From Neospora caninum Liverpool (Eukaryota; Apicomplexa; Conoidasida; Eucoccidiorida; Sarcocystidae), in assembly GCF_000208865.1 (NCBI RefSeq), contig NC_018390.1, positions 5,412,270 to 5,476,269 of the forward strand: a stretch of DNA of 64,000 bases. Direction: 5' to 3'. The notes beneath the pieces are model-generated. The model worked only from the letters and a program-made list of their open reading frames with translations. It made no database searches and had not been told where the DNA came from. The position numbers and the translations under genes are program-made. Shown one piece after another: positions 61,901 to 64,000 of this stretch. Numbering within the stretch: the first letter of the stretch is position 1; each line of letters begins with the position of its first letter.

Positions 61901-64000
61901 AATCCTCAATTTTTTACTTCGTCTTGCAGAGCGTAATTAGACCCGGGTCGGGGGGGAATGATGTTTTCGGTCCTTGGTGTTTGAGACGTCAAGCTCCTGT
62001 GGCCAGGGTTGTCCGTACAGGAAAACAGGTTTTGCCCAGCGGAGGAAGGATATGAGCATATGTGGAGGCAAAGCATCGGGAAGTATATAGCCAGCGATTT
62101 ATGAATACCCCTGATAACAAAATACCAAGAAATGTGTTTACAGGGAAAATTCCTCTCGGATATCTTGCCGTGTCATGTTTGACTGAGCCAGGAACATATC
62201 AATAGCCACGAGCTCACGGTGACTATTGCATCAGGCTAAAATCCGCGGAGCGACAATGAAAATAGAAACCAGTGCTTACTGGTTTTCCCAATTGGTCGTT
62301 TGCCAATCGGCTTACCTATCTGCGCAAACCGTGGTCATGGTATCATTGTTTTGCTATACGAGCTCAGTGTTGCTTCACTTGACAAGACGAAAAGCAGGCT
62401 TGCACGATCAGCTGGTGCGGCAGTACAAAGGAAACTGTATCTGCAGTTCCCTACTTTTCTGTTGCCATTAAATCAGTAGCTAAAAATGCACTTTATCCGC
62501 CTAGGCCCGAGCAAGGAAAACGCTACAACGGACATGTTTAAGTGGTCGGTCTCGTGGACACGTTTAGCTACGGCCACACACGAGTATACTGAATCTACAA
62601 AACGAGTCAAAATTCAGTATCAAATCTGTGTGTACTAGTCCTATCCCACAGCGTTTGTGCTGTTCTGCAACGCTGTGAAAGCAAAGCGAGCCTTTCCGGT
62701 CAGGCGACAGAACGCATGAAGCCAGCACGTGATATATCGTCTGCGCGCACACAGTTGTCAGCTTCGAAGATTGCAGAAATGATTTAAAGCTGGACATTCC
62801 TCGATTACATACAAGAACGGGCAGATTAAGCCGAGGCGTTGACTCGAGAGATTACACCTAAATGACCTCGACTACGGCCTCCGCCGCCGCAGGACGGTTC
62901 TGGAGCATTTCCGCAGGTGTGACCGTACGATGTAAGTGTACGGTCACAGTGACAAATGAACCAGCCTACGAAGATGTTCTATGATTGGCGCACTCATCGC
63001 TTGTGGTCAGCAGGTCTTGTGGATACGATTTTAGGTTGTTGATAATACGAGTGGTAACAATAATCCATACATTACTGGTATAACATAACCGATGTTGATA
63101 ACTTTAGTGGCGTAGGATCTATAGTCTTCAATTTGAGTGAGACCAATGTGAACACAACAGATCATAGTCAACTCTTTTTCTGGTCATGTCGTAAGTACGA
63201 AGTTGTACCATATGACGCGTGTTACGAACCGGTTGCCATGACTGTTAACGCAGGCTTACTCGTGCTTGAACGTTGACCATATTTTCCCATAGTAAGAACG
63301 GAACTGACAAACAAGGGCGACAACTGATGCTCTATCTGTTAAAAATTCCTCAGGGCTCTTCCTCCTGTGCCGCGGGGCAGGAACCGCTCGCCTCAGGTGG
63401 ACCTTGTAGGCGACCCTGTGAGGGTAACGGCCTAAGGCTGCCTTGTTTAGTCGATGTTTCAATCAAAGCAAAGCGCGATCCGTTGAAGAGATGGTGGCTG
63501 GGTCCATTTTGGGCTCTAAGCTCTCACGCTTTCGATTGTGCTTTTCATGTTAGTTTGGTTGTGTACCATACCACATCCACGCAGCTCGCTACAGTGCCCA
63601 AAAGTATGCGCCGAATTTTTGCCTCTCTGCATTGATCAAGCAGGTTAGAACAAAGACTGAAAGAGGTGCTGATCCCTTCGATTCAGTACAGTGGCATAAG
63701 GTGCATACGTTTACAGATGGTTCCGGCGAAGATCAACAACCATTTCTAGAAAGGGGATCCGTCTCGCGAGGACCCACGCGGTCGTGTTACACGTTTAGGT
63801 ATTGCTCCGGCGCTTCGGAAGAACTCCTGATTTTTTTGCATTCAGGCGAAGCGCTGTTTTTCGACTTTCAGTCAAACAGGTGTCTCGTGCCGAGCAAGGA
63901 GTTAAGCCCTTTCTCCTTCGATGACGGGCACCTGAAAGTGGTCCTGCTTCCACGTGCACCCCGCATTTCAGCGTGGAGAGTCCCACAGTCTATACAGGGA
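58989..64000. other. Right-end region without a supportable gene
   Basis: The segment next to 58988 should be the promoter and leader of the giant gene. Beyond about 61.8 kb the DNA becomes visibly more AT-rich and only short ORFs remain. I recognise no protein, tRNA or mobile element. An approximate inverted pair (GTGACCGTACGATG / TGTACGGTCACAG) lies at about 62918-62950. Confidence 0.45.
62918..62950. repeat. Short inverted repeat (hairpin)
   Basis: GTGACCGTAC and GTACGGTCAC face each other across a loop of about ten bases, giving a 10-base-pair perfect stem. It lies in the AT-rich right end with no gene nearby. It could be a terminator, a protein-binding site or a relic of a mobile element. 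Confidence 0.7.

Overview
The window looks like nuclear DNA of a coccidian apicomplexan of the Toxoplasma/Hammondia/Neospora group. The reasons are a plant-type AP2 (ApiAP2) DNA-binding domain embedded in a 1,232-residue low-complexity protein, many short introns with GTAAG/GTGAG donors and pyrimidine-CAG acceptors, proteins swollen by Ala/Ser/Gly/Pro/Glu-rich insertions, GC-rich coding against AT/CA microsatellites in introns and intergenic DNA, and many TGCATGC-like motifs. The species is inferred from these features and was not searched.

Every gene I can support lies on the minus strand. From right to left, which is the order of their 5'-to-3' direction, they are: (1) a 19.5-kb uninterrupted ORF (39447-58988) encoding a protein of about 6,500 residues with an N-terminal myristoylation-type sequence, a MATH domain, a USP7-like ubiquitin-protease fold whose catalytic Cys is replaced by Asp, and an apparently intact RluA-type pseudouridine synthase domain; (2) a small multi-exon helical protein of unknown function, 5' end unresolved (35426-36593); (3) a tail-anchored Qb-type SNARE resembling the NPSN family (30362-32349); (4) TRM61, the catalytic subunit of the tRNA m1A58 methyltransferase (24375-28522); (5) an ApiAP2 protein (16660-20358); (6) the exosome core subunit RRP46/EXOSC5 (7605-10060); (7) an RNPS1-like RRM + RS splicing factor (2093-4938); and (8) the first 23 codons of an acidic protein running off the left edge (1-71).

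Exon structures for genes 3, 4, 6 and 7 were worked out by hand. Almost every junction keeps the reading frame, has a good donor/acceptor and joins conserved family sequence. The exceptions are the last RRP46 junction and the 5' end of gene 2.

Four of the genes act on RNA (RNPS1, RRP46, TRM61 and the pseudouridine synthase part of the giant protein). This is probably chance clustering, since nothing here suggests an operon. The remaining sequence is intergenic or UTR: 72-2092, 4939-7604, 10061-16659, 20359-24374, 28523-30361, 32350-35425, 36594-39446 and 58989-64000. These hold microsatellites and two small tandem repeats but no gene I can defend. I found no convincing tRNA, rRNA, transposon or CRISPR array.

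The most unusual item is the giant MATH / pseudo-deubiquitinase / pseudouridine synthase polypeptide.
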